From Atopobium sp034113385 (GTDB lineage: Bacteria > Actinomycetota > Coriobacteriia > Coriobacteriales > Atopobiaceae), in contig NZ_JAXEXL010000002.1 of the NCBI RefSeq assembly GCF_034113385.1, forward strand, positions 69,557-133,556: DNA of 64,000 nt. Reading direction: 5' to 3'. Positions 43,650-53,866 of this stretch are shown piece after piece. The notes under the pieces are model-generated. The model was not told where the DNA came from, ran no database searches, and saw only the letters and a list, made by a program, of their open reading frames with translations. A program made the position numbers and the translations under genes. Position 1 is the first letter of the stretch. Each line of letters begins with the position of its first letter.

Positions 43650-44324
43650 GTGCACCACAGGAATATTTTGTACGTATCGACGACTTCCCGTCATCGTGAG
43701 TATATGCGTGAGCTTACACACTCGTTGGATGCCTCTGCACTTATTGCATCTCCAGATACCTTTGCTCAAGCAATCGCTTCTAATCGTGAGTTTGACCTGG
43801 TAATTTTAGATCTCGCGGGTGTAACGAGTGATTTTTTTGGAACGGTAGAGGCATATCTTTCTGATAACGGGATGATGCCGCTGCTGTTAGTGGTGGATAA
43901 ATCTGCATTGCCTAACATGAGGATTCCCATTCAGTTTAAGACGGATTTTGTCGTTTCAAACTGCTCGGAAGCAGAGATGGAAGTGCGCGTTTCTCAGCTT
44001 CTTTGGCCAGGCGAAGAAAGCGCTCCTTCTGATATTGTCACCATAGACAACATGACCATTAACCTTGCAACCTATCAGGTTTATGTGGACGATAAACCCG
44101 TGGATTTGACACTTATGGAGTACTCGCTCCTTTCATTCTTGGCAACACATCCCTCACGTGCTTATTCTCGAGATACGCTTCTACATCGTGTCTGGGGCTT
44201 TGAGTATTGTGGCGGTACGCGTACCGTTGACGTTCATATTCGTCGAGTGCGCTCCAAGGTTGGTCCTCAAATAGCTGGTCATATTGTTACAGTGCGCGGT
44301 ATTGGCTATCTGTTTAAGCTTTAG
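43650..44324 (+). CDS. glnR: GlnR-like atypical OmpR-family response regulator
   Basis: 224 residues: a receiver-like domain and a C-terminal winged helix (LTLMEYSLLSFLATHPSRAYSR, then VWGFEYCGGTRTVDVHIRRVRSKVG). The C-terminal motif closely matches actinobacterial GlnR, the nitrogen-metabolism regulator. The N-terminal acidic pair of normal receivers is missing (ILYVSTTSRH in place of ILVVDDE), although the phosphoacceptor-position Asp (VILDLAG) remains; GlnR proteins are known to lack the acidic pocket and to be orphan. GTG 43650 has GGAGG nine bases upstream. Its position beside glnA supports a nitrogen role. Confidence 0.85.
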   Translation: MHHRNILYVSTTSRHREYMRELTHSLDASALIASPDTFAQAIASNREFDLVILDLAGVTSDFFGTVEAYLSDNGMMPLLLVVDKSALPNMRIPIQFKTDFVVSNCSEAEMEVRVSQLLWPGEESAPSDIVTIDNMTINLATYQVYVDDKPVDLTLMEYSLLSFLATHPSRAYSRDTLLHRVWGFEYCGGTRTVDVHIRRVRSKVGPQIAGHIVTVRGIGYLFKL

Positions 44325-44366
44325 GCTATCGCGCAAGTCGTAGTGTTACTTATGTGAACGTTTTTT

Positions 44367-44403
44367 CATGGTCTTGGGCATACAGCTTGAGACCATGTTT
44401 TTG
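44367..44403 (+). terminator. terminator after the glnR-like gene
   Basis: CATGGTCT and AGACCATG form an 8-bp stem, followed by TTTTTG. It separates the regulator from htrA. Confidence 0.85.
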
Positions 44404-44510
44404 TTGGAATTGCGGTTTGGAGAAATTCAGCTCTTAAGACGGTTAAAATTTGGACATCCTATACGTATGTATTGAGTGAGCCAGTTGCATTAGTTCTAAA
44501 GAGGTGCTCC

Positions 44511-45791
44511 ATGTCTGATATTTCCAATGAACCCAATCCAACAACGATGGACGATGCTGCGACTGTTTCTCAACCAGTTGCAGCCACGCCCACATCTACA
44601 TTATCCTCATCTACCCCAATGCCTGACCCACAGAAGCCCCGTTATGGGCGGGTTGTGCTCATCTCTTTAGTAAGTGGTGCCGTAGGTGCTGCAGCTATTG
44701 TATGTGGTCTTAAGTTTGGTGGGTTTCTCAACATGCCTTTAACGTCAAATACAAGCTCTGCAGGGCAGACTATTTCTATTCGCACTACGGATGAAAAAGC
44801 TACAACAGCTCAGGCGGTTTCCAAGAAGTGTCTGCCTTCTGTTGCCTCCATTTATGTTGCCTCTAGCAGCAAAAACTACGTTGGTTCAGGCGTTGTTTTG
44901 GATACCAATGGCCATATTCTTACTAACTACCATGTAGTTGATGGAGCAGAGACTATTACCGTTACGCTCAACAATACGCGCTATGAGGCAAAGGTTATAG
45001 GCTCTGACTCTTCAAGTGACCTTGCCGTCCTTAAGATTGACCCTAATGGTGCTCAACTTACGCCCATTGAAGTTGCCGATTCTGATTCCTTGGTTGTTGG
45101 CGATTGGGTTATGAGTATTGGTAGCCCTTACGGACTTGACCAGTCTGTCTCGTCCGGTATTGTGTCTTCACTTTATCGTTCAACTATGTTGCCTTCTGCT
45201 TCTGGTAATACTATCTATGCTAATCTCATTCAGACTGATGCGGCTATCAATCCCGGTAACTCGGGCGGTGCTTTGGTAAATGCAGAAGGTAAGCTTGTAG
45301 GTATCAATTCCATTATTGAGTCCAGTTCTGGATCAAATGCAGGCATTGGTTTTGCTATTCCATCTAATTATGCTATCAAGGTTGCCAAAACTCTTATTGA
45401 AGGCAAGCAGGTTCTTCATGCGTACCTTGGTGTTTCTCTGCAAACTGTTACCGCGTCTAATGCTGCGCGCAACAAGCTTTCGGTTAATCAGGGTGCCTAT
45501 ATCACAGGCGTTACCTCTGGTAGTCCTGCCGCTGCTACAGAACTAAAGGAAGGCGATGTTATCACCAAGATTAATGATGATACTATCTCGTCTGCCGATG
45601 CACTTATTTTGGCTGTGCGCGCTCGTGAGGTGGGCGAGAAGGTCAAGATTACCGTTATGCGCGGCTCTGAAGAGAAAACCTTTGAGGTGACCCTCGGTTC
45701 TGATGAATCACTGCAAGGGTCTGCTGCTGGCTCTGCACGTCGGGGTGACACCAATAATGACTTGACTGATTCTGCGGGAGCTAACCGATGA
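44511..45791 (+). CDS. HtrA/DegP-type serine protease
   Basis: 426 residues, membrane-anchored trypsin-like quality-control protease. A low-complexity N-terminus rich in Pro, Ser and Thr is followed by a membrane segment (VVLISLVSGAVGAAAIVCGL, about residues 45-65). The protease triad is His in TNYHVVDG, Asp in SSSDLAVLKI and Ser in NPGNSGGAL. One C-terminal PDZ domain follows (YITGVTSGSPAAATELKEGD). ATG 44511 has AGAGG upstream; the frame begins at 44472 without a good site. The protease would face outside the cell. Confidence 0.93.
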   Translation: MSDISNEPNPTTMDDAATVSQPVAATPTSTLSSSTPMPDPQKPRYGRVVLISLVSGAVGAAAIVCGLKFGGFLNMPLTSNTSSAGQTISIRTTDEKATTAQAVSKKCLPSVASIYVASSSKNYVGSGVVLDTNGHILTNYHVVDGAETITVTLNNTRYEAKVIGSDSSSDLAVLKIDPNGAQLTPIEVADSDSLVVGDWVMSIGSPYGLDQSVSSGIVSSLYRSTMLPSASGNTIYANLIQTDAAINPGNSGGALVNAEGKLVGINSIIESSSGSNAGIGFAIPSNYAIKVAKTLIEGKQVLHAYLGVSLQTVTASNAARNKLSVNQGAYITGVTSGSPAAATELKEGDVITKINDDTISSADALILAVRAREVGEKVKITVMRGSEEKTFEVTLGSDESLQGSAAGSARRGDTNNDLTDSAGANR

Positions 45792-45842
45792 ATCAATACA
45801 TCATCAGGTGATGTGCGTACGGTATAAAACTTCAACACTAGT

Positions 45843-45875
45843 AAAAGTGGCATTCTGTAAAGGGGTGCCACTTTT
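45843..45875 (+). terminator. terminator after htrA
   Basis: AAAAGTGGCA and TGCCACTTTT, perfect 10-bp arms with a T-rich 3' arm. The rest of the gap to sbcD (45876-46022) holds only a small GTGGT/ACCAC hairpin at 45940-45954. Confidence 0.85.
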
Positions 45876-46022
45876 GTATGGTGTGCATATATGTCTGAGC
45901 AACAACGTACAATAGAAAACGATACAGACAACTCTTTGGGTGGTGGGCTACCACCATTAAGGTTTTTAGGCATTCTACGAACAAAGTGAGCGAGTTGTAA
46001 GAAAAGAAGAGGTAAAGCGGGT

Positions 46023-47201
46023 ATGAAGTTTATCCATACGTCAGATTTACACTTAGGCAAGAAGATTGCTAACTTTTCTTTGGTAGAAGACCAAAGCCAC
46101 ATGATGAACCAGCTGTTTGATAGGGCAACCTCCCACAACGTGGATGCGGTTGTGGTGGCAGGAGATGTGTTTGATACAGTAACACCGCCAGATTATGCAA
46201 CACGTTTATGGGATGATTTTCTTACACGCATGTCTCTTACGGGGATTCCCGTGCTGGTTGTAAGTGGTAATCATGACTCTGGTGCTCGTTTGGGATGTGG
46301 TTCACGCTTATTTTCTCAGACAGGTATTCATATTGCAGGTGAGCTTGCTGGCCAGATAGAGCCGGTATCTGTTGCAGGTGTTAACTTTTGGCTTGTGCCG
46401 TTTGTGCGTCCGTCGGACGTGCGTGCGTGGGCTGCCCTACAAGGTAATGAAAAAATCTCGCTTACGAGCTATGAAGAGGCGTTTGGTTATCTTATTACCT
46501 CAGTTCGCAGTCATCCGGCTTTTGCCAAGGCGTCCAATGTTTGTGTGGCGCATCAATTTATTACAGCTGGCAGTACAAAACCTCAGCTCAGTGAGTCAGA
46601 GCGTGGCGGTTTTGGTCCTTCAGTGGGTACGCTCGACAACATAGATGCTTCCGTTTTTGATGGATTTGCGTATGTAGCGCTTGGCCATATCCATGCGCCA
46701 CAAAGTATTGGCTGTTCTACTGTGCGCTATAGTGGCACACCTCTTAAATATTCCAGTTCGGAGGCCTGTCAAAACAAAAGCTTTGTGTTGGTAGACATTG
46801 CACAAAGCGGAGCTGTTTGTTATACATTACTCCCCGTTGGTGCATTGCATGATTTTAGAGTAGTAACAGGCTCATTGGATGAGCTACAGCAGATAGCTGC
46901 GGCACAGTCACCACAAGAACAAGAAGACTTTGTTCAGGTGCAGGTGGTGGAAGATAACCCCGTGGATGTTGTAGCTCGTATTAAGCGTATGTGGCCTCGC
47001 TATGCAGGTATAACAGTACAGTCATCACATGGACCAACAATCAGTTCTGTGGCAGCACCATCGCAAGAAAAGCTAGAAAAGAGCAGCCTTAAGGAGCTTT
47101 TCTCGGATTTTTTTGTACATCAGCTTGGTAAGCATTTATCGCCAGATGAAGAAGCATTAGTGGCGCAAGCATTTGCACAGAGTTCCAAGGAGTTGATATA
47201 A
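46023..47201 (+). CDS. sbcD: exonuclease SbcCD subunit D
   Basis: 392 residues, the metallophosphoesterase nuclease subunit that cuts DNA hairpins and double-strand ends with SbcC. The calcineurin-like motifs are clear: FIHTSDLHLG, VVAGDVFD, VSGNHDSGARL, and GHIHAPQS near residue 220. The stop is directly followed by the sbcC GTG start. Confidence 0.97.
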   Translation: MKFIHTSDLHLGKKIANFSLVEDQSHMMNQLFDRATSHNVDAVVVAGDVFDTVTPPDYATRLWDDFLTRMSLTGIPVLVVSGNHDSGARLGCGSRLFSQTGIHIAGELAGQIEPVSVAGVNFWLVPFVRPSDVRAWAALQGNEKISLTSYEEAFGYLITSVRSHPAFAKASNVCVAHQFITAGSTKPQLSESERGGFGPSVGTLDNIDASVFDGFAYVALGHIHAPQSIGCSTVRYSGTPLKYSSSEACQNKSFVLVDIAQSGAVCYTLLPVGALHDFRVVTGSLDELQQIAAAQSPQEQEDFVQVQVVEDNPVDVVARIKRMWPRYAGITVQSSHGPTISSVAAPSQEKLEKSSLKELFSDFFVHQLGKHLSPDEEALVAQAFAQSSKELI

Positions 47202-50027
47202 GTGAAGCCGCTACAGCTTTCTCTTACCGCCTTTGGCCCTTATGTACAAGAAACCACTATTGATTTTACGGAGCTCGGCAGCCATGGGCTGTTTTTGATT
47301 TACGGAGATACTGGCTCTGGCAAAACGATGCTGTTTGATGCGCTTTGTTTTGCCTTGTATGGAGAAACGTCTGGTGGACGTGACCCTATGCAATTGCGTA
47401 GTAGTTACGCCACGCCCACGCAGCTATGCTCTATTTGCTTTACGTTTGAGCATAATGGCATTTGTTACACTGTTAGGCGTCAGCCTACTCAGCAGGTTAA
47501 GAAGAAGCATCGCACGTCTGCTTCGGGGGATGACACCACCTTGCGCTCAGCACAAGCCGAATTGCTGTGTGGAAAAGAAGTGCTTCAAAATGCACCAACC
47601 AAGGTTACTGCTGCAATAGTTGAGCTCTTGGGTCTTGATGTGGATCAATTTCGCCAGGTTACCATGATTGCACAAGGTGCCTTTCGTGAGCTTTTAACAG
47701 CAAAGAGTTCTGCGCGAGAAGAGATTTTGCGCAAGATTTTTATGACGCAAAATCTTAAGGGGTTCCAGGAGTTTTTAAAGCAGCAAAAAAGTGCAACGCA
47801 AGCAGCATATGATGAGCACATGGCTTTATTGCAGCATGAGCTTTCTCATTTGAGTATTGACGTTGTAAAGAATCCAGATGAGTTTGCCTTGCTGCAAAAT
47901 AAAGATGCTGCTCGTGCCATGCCTCAGCAGGAAGTTATAGCTACCATCACTGCGCTTCTTGATACACTTGCCAACATGCAGGCGCGCGCCCAAAAAGCAC
48001 GTGAAGATGCTCAACGGCAAGAGCGTGATGTACAAGTTGAGCTTGAGCAGCTGTGTCAAAAACAGCAGCTTTTGGATGCTGCTCAGCATACGGGTAATGC
48101 CGTAAAGCAAGCCGTAGCTGTTCATGGCCAAGCAAAGGCTTTATTTGATGAGGTACAAGAGACCTATAAACAGCGGCATGCACAAAGCATTGCACGAGAA
48201 ACACAACTTGCGCAAAGCTTGCCAGATTACGAGGCACTCCATCAGCATCAGCAAAAATTAGAAAGCTTACATGCCCAGTTGTGTGACCTTGAGGTGCAGC
48301 AGCAAGAGCAGCAGTCCTTACAAGAGCATGTTCATCAGCGCTACCAAGAAGCGTTGCAAGCACAAAAGGATTTACCAGAACTGACAGAACTAGTTGCGCA
48401 TATAACCCAGAACCAAAAACAGGTTACGCAAGCTATTGCTCGTGCAAAACAGCTGTCCGAGCAGTATGCCGCTCTTCAGTCACAGCAGGTACAAGTTACA
48501 GAAACTCAAAATCGGCTGTCTGATGCGCGGACTAATCGTGACCTTGCTTTAGCCACGGCAGACCAGCTCATGGATGCTTTTACAGCAGGAAGTGCGTATG
48601 CATTGGCACGAGATTTGCAAAAGAACAAGCCCTGTCCTGTTTGTGGGTCAACGCAGCATCCTTCACCTGCTACCAGTGCACATGAACCTCCCACAAAAGA
48701 AGAACTTGAGGCAGCACAGCAAGCAGCTAAAACAGCGCAGCAAAGCTATGAAAGTACCTCTCAAACTTGTATCTCTGCTACCGAGAAGTACCAGGCTTTG
48801 CAGACATCGTATCTGCAGGCTGCCTCTGAGTTTTTACAAATGCAGATCTTAGATGGTGCCGTGGCAGATACTCATGTTTCTGACCGCCTGGCGCAAGAAA
48901 CACAACAACTTGAAGAACTTGACGCTTCATATACGCAGGTTTCTTCTCGTTATGCGGCATTACAAAAGCAGGCAGGCACTGCAGAGTCGTTTGAAGTCCA
49001 GCTTGGTGCTGTAACACAACAGCAAGAGGAAACAAAAGATTGCATGTCCAAGGTGCGTCTTGAACGCGCACGGATAAAGTCGCTTGTAGACGAGCTACAA
49101 AACAAGTTGGAGTTTGATACAAAAAAGGCAGCAGAGCAACTCCTCCATCAAGTACGACAAGAGCGAGAAACGCTTGAAAGCAGTTATCAGGCTGCACAAA
49201 GTGCGCTTGATGATGCGGGTAAGAATCTTGCGTCTGCTCAGGCAACCTATGATGCTTCGTTAGCGCGTCTGGAGGAGCTGGGGCTTGCACCCAATACCGT
49301 TCTTGAAAGTCCTTCTCGTTTGCAGCAACTATATGCTGCAGCACGTGAGGCAACACAAGAACAAGAAGAGCTGTTTACGTCAATAGTGGCAAGTTATAAG
49401 CACAACCAAGATATTTTTGCTCAGGTGCAAAAACTCTATGCTCAGCTACCTGCCCTTAAACAGGCATGGATTGCGGCACAAGAGGTTTCCAATGTGGCAT
49501 CTGGCGATATTACCAGTGCTATGTCTACCACGGCCAAGCGCGTGTCGTTTGAGCGCTATGTTATGAGTTACTACTTTAATCAGGTGCTGGCTTGTGCCAA
49601 TCATCGCTTGCACACCATGTCATCGGGGCGCTATCAACTTGTCCGTTCTGATCAGGTAAAAGGTCGTCGTCAAACCGGTCTTGATATTGACGTATATGAC
49701 AGTTGGAATGGAAAAACCCGTCCCGTGGATACGCTTTCTGGTGGAGAGTCCTTTGAAGCATCCTTATCTTTGGCACTTGGCCTATCTGACTATGTACAGC
49801 AGCAAACGGGTGGTATCTGTTTAGATACGGTGTTTATCGACGAAGGATTTGGCACGCTTGATCCAGATACGCTCAACCAAGTCATGGATGTTCTGTCTGA
49901 CCTTGCATCGAGTGACTGTCTGGTAGGTATTATTAGTCACGTGGAAGAATTGCGTCAGCAGATTCCAAAGCGTATTGAAGTTACTGCAACAAACGATGGT
50001 AGTTTTGCTCACGTTGTCTGTGAATAA
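47202..50027 (+). CDS. sbcC: exonuclease SbcCD subunit C
   Basis: 941 residues, an SMC-like ATPase. The N-terminal Walker A is in GDTGSGKTMLFDALCFALYG. Long Gln/Glu/Ala-rich coiled coils flank the zinc hook CPVCGSTQHPSP at about residue 477. The C-terminal signature is LSGGESFEASLSLALGLS, then the Walker B IDEGFGTLD. It partners sbcD in double-strand-break processing. The GTG start is one base after the sbcD stop. Confidence 0.97.
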   Translation: MKPLQLSLTAFGPYVQETTIDFTELGSHGLFLIYGDTGSGKTMLFDALCFALYGETSGGRDPMQLRSSYATPTQLCSICFTFEHNGICYTVRRQPTQQVKKKHRTSASGDDTTLRSAQAELLCGKEVLQNAPTKVTAAIVELLGLDVDQFRQVTMIAQGAFRELLTAKSSAREEILRKIFMTQNLKGFQEFLKQQKSATQAAYDEHMALLQHELSHLSIDVVKNPDEFALLQNKDAARAMPQQEVIATITALLDTLANMQARAQKAREDAQRQERDVQVELEQLCQKQQLLDAAQHTGNAVKQAVAVHGQAKALFDEVQETYKQRHAQSIARETQLAQSLPDYEALHQHQQKLESLHAQLCDLEVQQQEQQSLQEHVHQRYQEALQAQKDLPELTELVAHITQNQKQVTQAIARAKQLSEQYAALQSQQVQVTETQNRLSDARTNRDLALATADQLMDAFTAGSAYALARDLQKNKPCPVCGSTQHPSPATSAHEPPTKEELEAAQQAAKTAQQSYESTSQTCISATEKYQALQTSYLQAASEFLQMQILDGAVADTHVSDRLAQETQQLEELDASYTQVSSRYAALQKQAGTAESFEVQLGAVTQQQEETKDCMSKVRLERARIKSLVDELQNKLEFDTKKAAEQLLHQVRQERETLESSYQAAQSALDDAGKNLASAQATYDASLARLEELGLAPNTVLESPSRLQQLYAAAREATQEQEELFTSIVASYKHNQDIFAQVQKLYAQLPALKQAWIAAQEVSNVASGDITSAMSTTAKRVSFERYVMSYYFNQVLACANHRLHTMSSGRYQLVRSDQVKGRRQTGLDIDVYDSWNGKTRPVDTLSGGESFEASLSLALGLSDYVQQQTGGICLDTVFIDEGFGTLDPDTLNQVMDVLSDLASSDCLVGIISHVEELRQQIPKRIEVTATNDGSFAHVVCE

Positions 50028-50039
50028 TACGAGGTAAAC

Positions 50040-52289
50040 ATGGCAGATAAGAACATGCACGATGCGTGGAATCAATCCTCTTTATTTGATGCTTTTGAGT
50101 CACAGGAGTCTGATACTCCAAAAGAGACGCAACAGCTTCAAACGTCTCAAAAATCAAGCGCTTCTACCGTTACAGAAGCTCAAACCCCTGCTCAACGTGC
50201 AGCAGAGCTTAATCAGCTTTTAAGTCATGCTGCGTATCAGTACTATGCGCTTGATGATCCAGAGATGACAGATGCTCAATTTGATCGCTTACTTGTTGAG
50301 CTGCAACAGCTTGAGTCTGAACATCCCGAGCTTGTTACAGCGCAAAGTTATACGCAGCGCATTGGAGGCTATGTATCCGAGCAATTTGCCTCTGTGTATC
50401 ATGCTCAGCGCATGTATTCCATGGATGATGCCATGAATCTTGAAGAGCTTGATGAGTGGTTGCACAAAACCGAGGAAGCCTTGGGGGCTGTGGGTAAGGT
50501 GGCGTATACCTGCGAACTTAAGATTGATGGCTTGGGTATTGCGCTTACCTATACCGATGGGCAATTTGTACGCGCAGCCACACGAGGTGATGGAACAAGA
50601 GGCGAAGACGTTACCGTAAATGCTCGTACCATTAGTGATATTCCTGCAAAGCTTGCGCTTACTGGCCTTGATACCCTTGCAGATAGGGGCTTTGGACAAA
50701 GCGTTGAAGTTCGCGGTGAGGTGTACATGCCGCGCCACAGTTTTGTGCGACTTAACGAGCAAAACGATGAAGCGGGGCGTGCTCCCTTTGCAAATCCACG
50801 CAATGCAGCCGCCGGTTCCTTGCGCCAAAAAGATGTAAACGTAACCGCTTCACGTGACTTAGAAACGTTTATCTATGCGGTAGCTGATGAGTCTAATCTG
50901 AGCGTGTCTTCTCAACATGCTTTTTTGCAGTGGCTGCGCGCTTGCGGGTTCTCGGTAAATCCGCATGCTCAACGTGTGGAAAGCGCACAGGCTGTTCATG
51001 ACTATTGCATGGCAGCGCTGCAAAAACGTGATGAGCTGGATTATGACATTGATGGTGTTGTTGTTAAGGTAGATGATTTTGCGCTTCAAAAGCAACTTGG
51101 TTTTACGGCTCGCGCGCCCCGTTGGGCTATTGCATTTAAGTTCCCGCCTGAGGAGCGTCAAACTACGTTACGAGAAATTCGTGTTCAGGTTGGTCGTACG
51201 GGCGTGCTTACGCCGGTGGCAGAATTTGATCCTGTAACCGTTGCTGGCTCTACCATTGCACGTGCTACGTTGCACAACATTGATGAGGTGCGCCGTAAGG
51301 ATGTGCGTGTGGGGGATACGATTGTGGTTCATAAGGCAGGTGACGTTATTCCCGAGGTAGTCGGTCCTGTTTTGTCTGGTGATTTGCAAGCAGAGCATGA
51401 GCGGCGTCCCTTGTGGAGCATGCCTCATACCTGTCCAAGTTGTGGAAGCCCTCTTGTGCGTGAAGAGGGCGAAGTTGCCTATCGTTGTGTCTGCCTTGAC
51501 TGTCCCGCTCAGGCAACAGAACGCCTTATCCATTGGGGCAGCCGCAAAGCTATGGATATAGATGGCTTGGGAGATGAGATAGTAAACCGCCTTGTTGAGC
51601 AGGGTATTTTGAGTGATGTTGCAGATTTTTATGACAAGCTGACTGAAGAGTTGTTGGCAGCAACACCAACAGGGCGTGTGTATGAAACTAGTACGGCAGA
51701 TCATACTGAGGGTGATTCAATTCTGTTGGGTCATACCATTGCTCATAAAATTATGAATCAAGTACAGGAATCAAAAACACGGGGCCTTGCGCGCGTCTTA
51801 TTTGGTTTGGGTATTCGTTTTGTTGGTGAGCAGATTGCTCGTTCTTTAGCGGATGCATTCGGCTCACTTGAGGCTCTGTATGGCGCCTCTCAAGAAGAAA
51901 TTATGCAGGTAGATGGCGTTGGTGAGAAACTCGCAGTATCCATTAAGAATTTCTTTGCTGTTCCAGAAAACCTTGCTGTTATTGAGCGCTTGCGCCGTGC
52001 CGGCGTCGTGCTTGAACAGCCGGGCGACTCTACCGCTCAGACAGTTCCTCAAACGCTTGCCGGCCTTACCTTTGTGTTGACGGGCACCTTGGAAACCATG
52101 AAGCGCGATGAGGCGGGAGCTGCTTTACGTGCTATGGGAGCAAAGGTTTCTGGCTCTGTCTCCAAAAAGACAAGCTATGTAGTTGCTGGTGCTTCTGCTG
52201 GCTCAAAGCTTACTAAGGCACAGGAGTTGGGCGTGACCGTTTTAGATGAAGCTGCTCTCCAACAAATTCTTACGACGGGAAGGGTGTAA
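50040..52289 (+). CDS. ligA: NAD-dependent DNA ligase
   Basis: 749 residues, seals nicks in DNA. The AMP-accepting Lys161 lies in CELKIDGLG. Domains in order: NAD-binding Ia domain, adenylation domain, OB fold, Cys4 zinc finger (CPSCGSP and CVCLDCP), helix-hairpin-helix repeats, and a C-terminal BRCT domain (LAGLTFVLTGTLETMKRDEA). About 46 extra N-terminal residues (rich in Gln, Ser and Thr) are added compared with E. coli LigA. It lies 12 bases after sbcC, making a DNA-repair run. Confidence 0.98.
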   Translation: MADKNMHDAWNQSSLFDAFESQESDTPKETQQLQTSQKSSASTVTEAQTPAQRAAELNQLLSHAAYQYYALDDPEMTDAQFDRLLVELQQLESEHPELVTAQSYTQRIGGYVSEQFASVYHAQRMYSMDDAMNLEELDEWLHKTEEALGAVGKVAYTCELKIDGLGIALTYTDGQFVRAATRGDGTRGEDVTVNARTISDIPAKLALTGLDTLADRGFGQSVEVRGEVYMPRHSFVRLNEQNDEAGRAPFANPRNAAAGSLRQKDVNVTASRDLETFIYAVADESNLSVSSQHAFLQWLRACGFSVNPHAQRVESAQAVHDYCMAALQKRDELDYDIDGVVVKVDDFALQKQLGFTARAPRWAIAFKFPPEERQTTLREIRVQVGRTGVLTPVAEFDPVTVAGSTIARATLHNIDEVRRKDVRVGDTIVVHKAGDVIPEVVGPVLSGDLQAEHERRPLWSMPHTCPSCGSPLVREEGEVAYRCVCLDCPAQATERLIHWGSRKAMDIDGLGDEIVNRLVEQGILSDVADFYDKLTEELLAATPTGRVYETSTADHTEGDSILLGHTIAHKIMNQVQESKTRGLARVLFGLGIRFVGEQIARSLADAFGSLEALYGASQEEIMQVDGVGEKLAVSIKNFFAVPENLAVIERLRRAGVVLEQPGDSTAQTVPQTLAGLTFVLTGTLETMKRDEAGAALRAMGAKVSGSVSKKTSYVVAGASAGSKLTKAQELGVTVLDEAALQQILTTGRV

Positions 52290-53213
52290 ATGAGTCGCGT
52301 AGTTACTGAGGGCTTTATGCCTTTTTTGGAATACCAAACGTACTATCGCATTGTTGGTATGTGGACACCGCATACCACACCAAAAGCAGCACCTCTGATT
52401 TTGCTTCATGGAGGTCCGGGCTCTACTCATAACTACATGGAACTTCTCGATAGTCTGGCCGATGATGGCCGTGCCGTTATAAGTTACGATCAGCTGGGTT
52501 GTGGGCAATCCTTTATAGATGGTCATCCTGAGTTGTGGCATGCTCAAACCTGGGTTGATGAGCTTCGTGCGCTCATAGAGCATCTGGGTATCTCACGCTT
52601 CCATTTATTGGGCCAGTCGTGGGGTGGCATGTTGGCGCTCACGTATTTGGCAGAGTATCAGCCAAAAGGCGTGCAGTCGGTTGTGCTTTCTAGTACCTTA
52701 TCTTCTTCGCAGCTGTGGGGTAAAGAAAATCATCGGATGGCGCGCATGCTTCCTGCTCAGGAATGGCAGGCCTTAGAGCATGCCGAGAAAACCGGTGAGT
52801 ATGATTCTGCTGCCTATGCGCAGGCAATTAACCATTACATGCAACTGCATTGTTGTGACACGGTTTATGGACAAGAGGCACCAGAATGCCTGCGGCGTCC
52901 CAAAAAATCTGGTATTGAGTGTTATGAAACCGCGTGGGGTCCCAATGAGCTTATGCCCCAAGGGACACTCAAAGACTGGGACTATACAGCTCAACTGCCA
53001 CGTATCAAAACACCTGCTCTTATCGTGAGTGGCACCGATGATTTATGTACACCGCTCATTGCAAAGACCATGTTTGATGGTTTGCCCAATGCACGCTGGG
53101 AGCTTTTTGAGGGTTGCCGCCACATGTGTTATGCAGATAACAACCCTCGGTATCTAAAGCTTATGCGCTCTTGGCTTCAAGAGCAGGATGAACGCAACGC
53201 ACGCGATAGGTGA
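52290..53213 (+). CDS. proline iminopeptidase-like alpha/beta hydrolase
   Basis: 307 residues, serine hydrolase of peptidase family S33. Oxyanion region HGGPGSTHN, nucleophile elbow GQSWGGM with Ser, Asp in SGTDDLCTP, and His in EGCRHMCYADN. It releases N-terminal proline or other residues from peptides. It abuts ligA directly without a separate promoter. The exact specificity is not certain; other S33 members act on different peptides. Confidence 0.85.
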   Translation: MSRVVTEGFMPFLEYQTYYRIVGMWTPHTTPKAAPLILLHGGPGSTHNYMELLDSLADDGRAVISYDQLGCGQSFIDGHPELWHAQTWVDELRALIEHLGISRFHLLGQSWGGMLALTYLAEYQPKGVQSVVLSSTLSSSQLWGKENHRMARMLPAQEWQALEHAEKTGEYDSAAYAQAINHYMQLHCCDTVYGQEAPECLRRPKKSGIECYETAWGPNELMPQGTLKDWDYTAQLPRIKTPALIVSGTDDLCTPLIAKTMFDGLPNARWELFEGCRHMCYADNNPRYLKLMRSWLQEQDERNARDR

Positions 53214-53231
53214 TGGCTTGATGGCGGACAT

Positions 53232-53747
53232 CTAGTTCAGATAGCTTACCAGCTCATCTTTTGTACGTGATTTTGTATGCATGGGGGATGGGTGAGCATT
53301 GGCAGCGGGCCATCCAATGGGGAATGCTGCAATGAGTTCATAGCCGGCCAGCTCGGGGAGCTCTTGAGCAATGGCAGGCGCATCAAACGAGCCAAGCCAA
53401 GTGGTTCCAAGCCTCAAATCCGCAATGGCAAGCATGATGTGTGTGGCAACAATAGAGGCATCTACATCGGCAAAGTTTTTCATATCGTAGCTGCGTGTCC
53501 ATGCTTCATCATGCGCGGCACCAACCAAAATATAGCTGTGTGCGCCAAAATCATAGCGGGTGTGGCGTGTGAACTTTGCTACCTCATTACCGGTTAAAAC
53601 CCACAGCCTAAAGGGTTGTTTGTTGACGGCAGTGGGCGCTGCAAGTGCGACATCAATGATTTTCTCGATAAGTTCAAAAGCTACTGGTTTGTCGGAAAAT
53701 GAGCGGCATGAATAGCGCTCATGAGCCAAGTTTGTAAAATCACTCAT
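53232..53747 (-). CDS. nitroreductase-family flavoprotein
   Basis: 171 residues. ERYSCRSFSDKPV near the N-terminus and APTAVNKQPFRLWV are the FMN-binding signatures of NAD(P)H nitroreductases. A short relative with a C-terminal tail of the family (LRLGTTWLGSFD). ATG 53747 is chosen because AAAGGGG lies upstream. The substrate is unknown. It converges on the iminopeptidase gene. Confidence 0.85.
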   Translation of the reverse strand: MSDFTNLAHERYSCRSFSDKPVAFELIEKIIDVALAAPTAVNKQPFRLWVLTGNEVAKFTRHTRYDFGAHSYILVGAAHDEAWTRSYDMKNFADVDASIVATHIMLAIADLRLGTTWLGSFDAPAIAQELPELAGYELIAAFPIGWPAANAHPSPMHTKSRTKDELVSYLN

Positions 53748-53866
53748 GTAAACCCCTTTCTTTGGCTGTTTAAACAATGTGCTCGCTCAAACAGCATACT
53801 GTTAGGTACTATTGTAAAGATATGCCATCGTTTTGGGGTGGTGATAGGATGGTGACCGGAGGAGCT

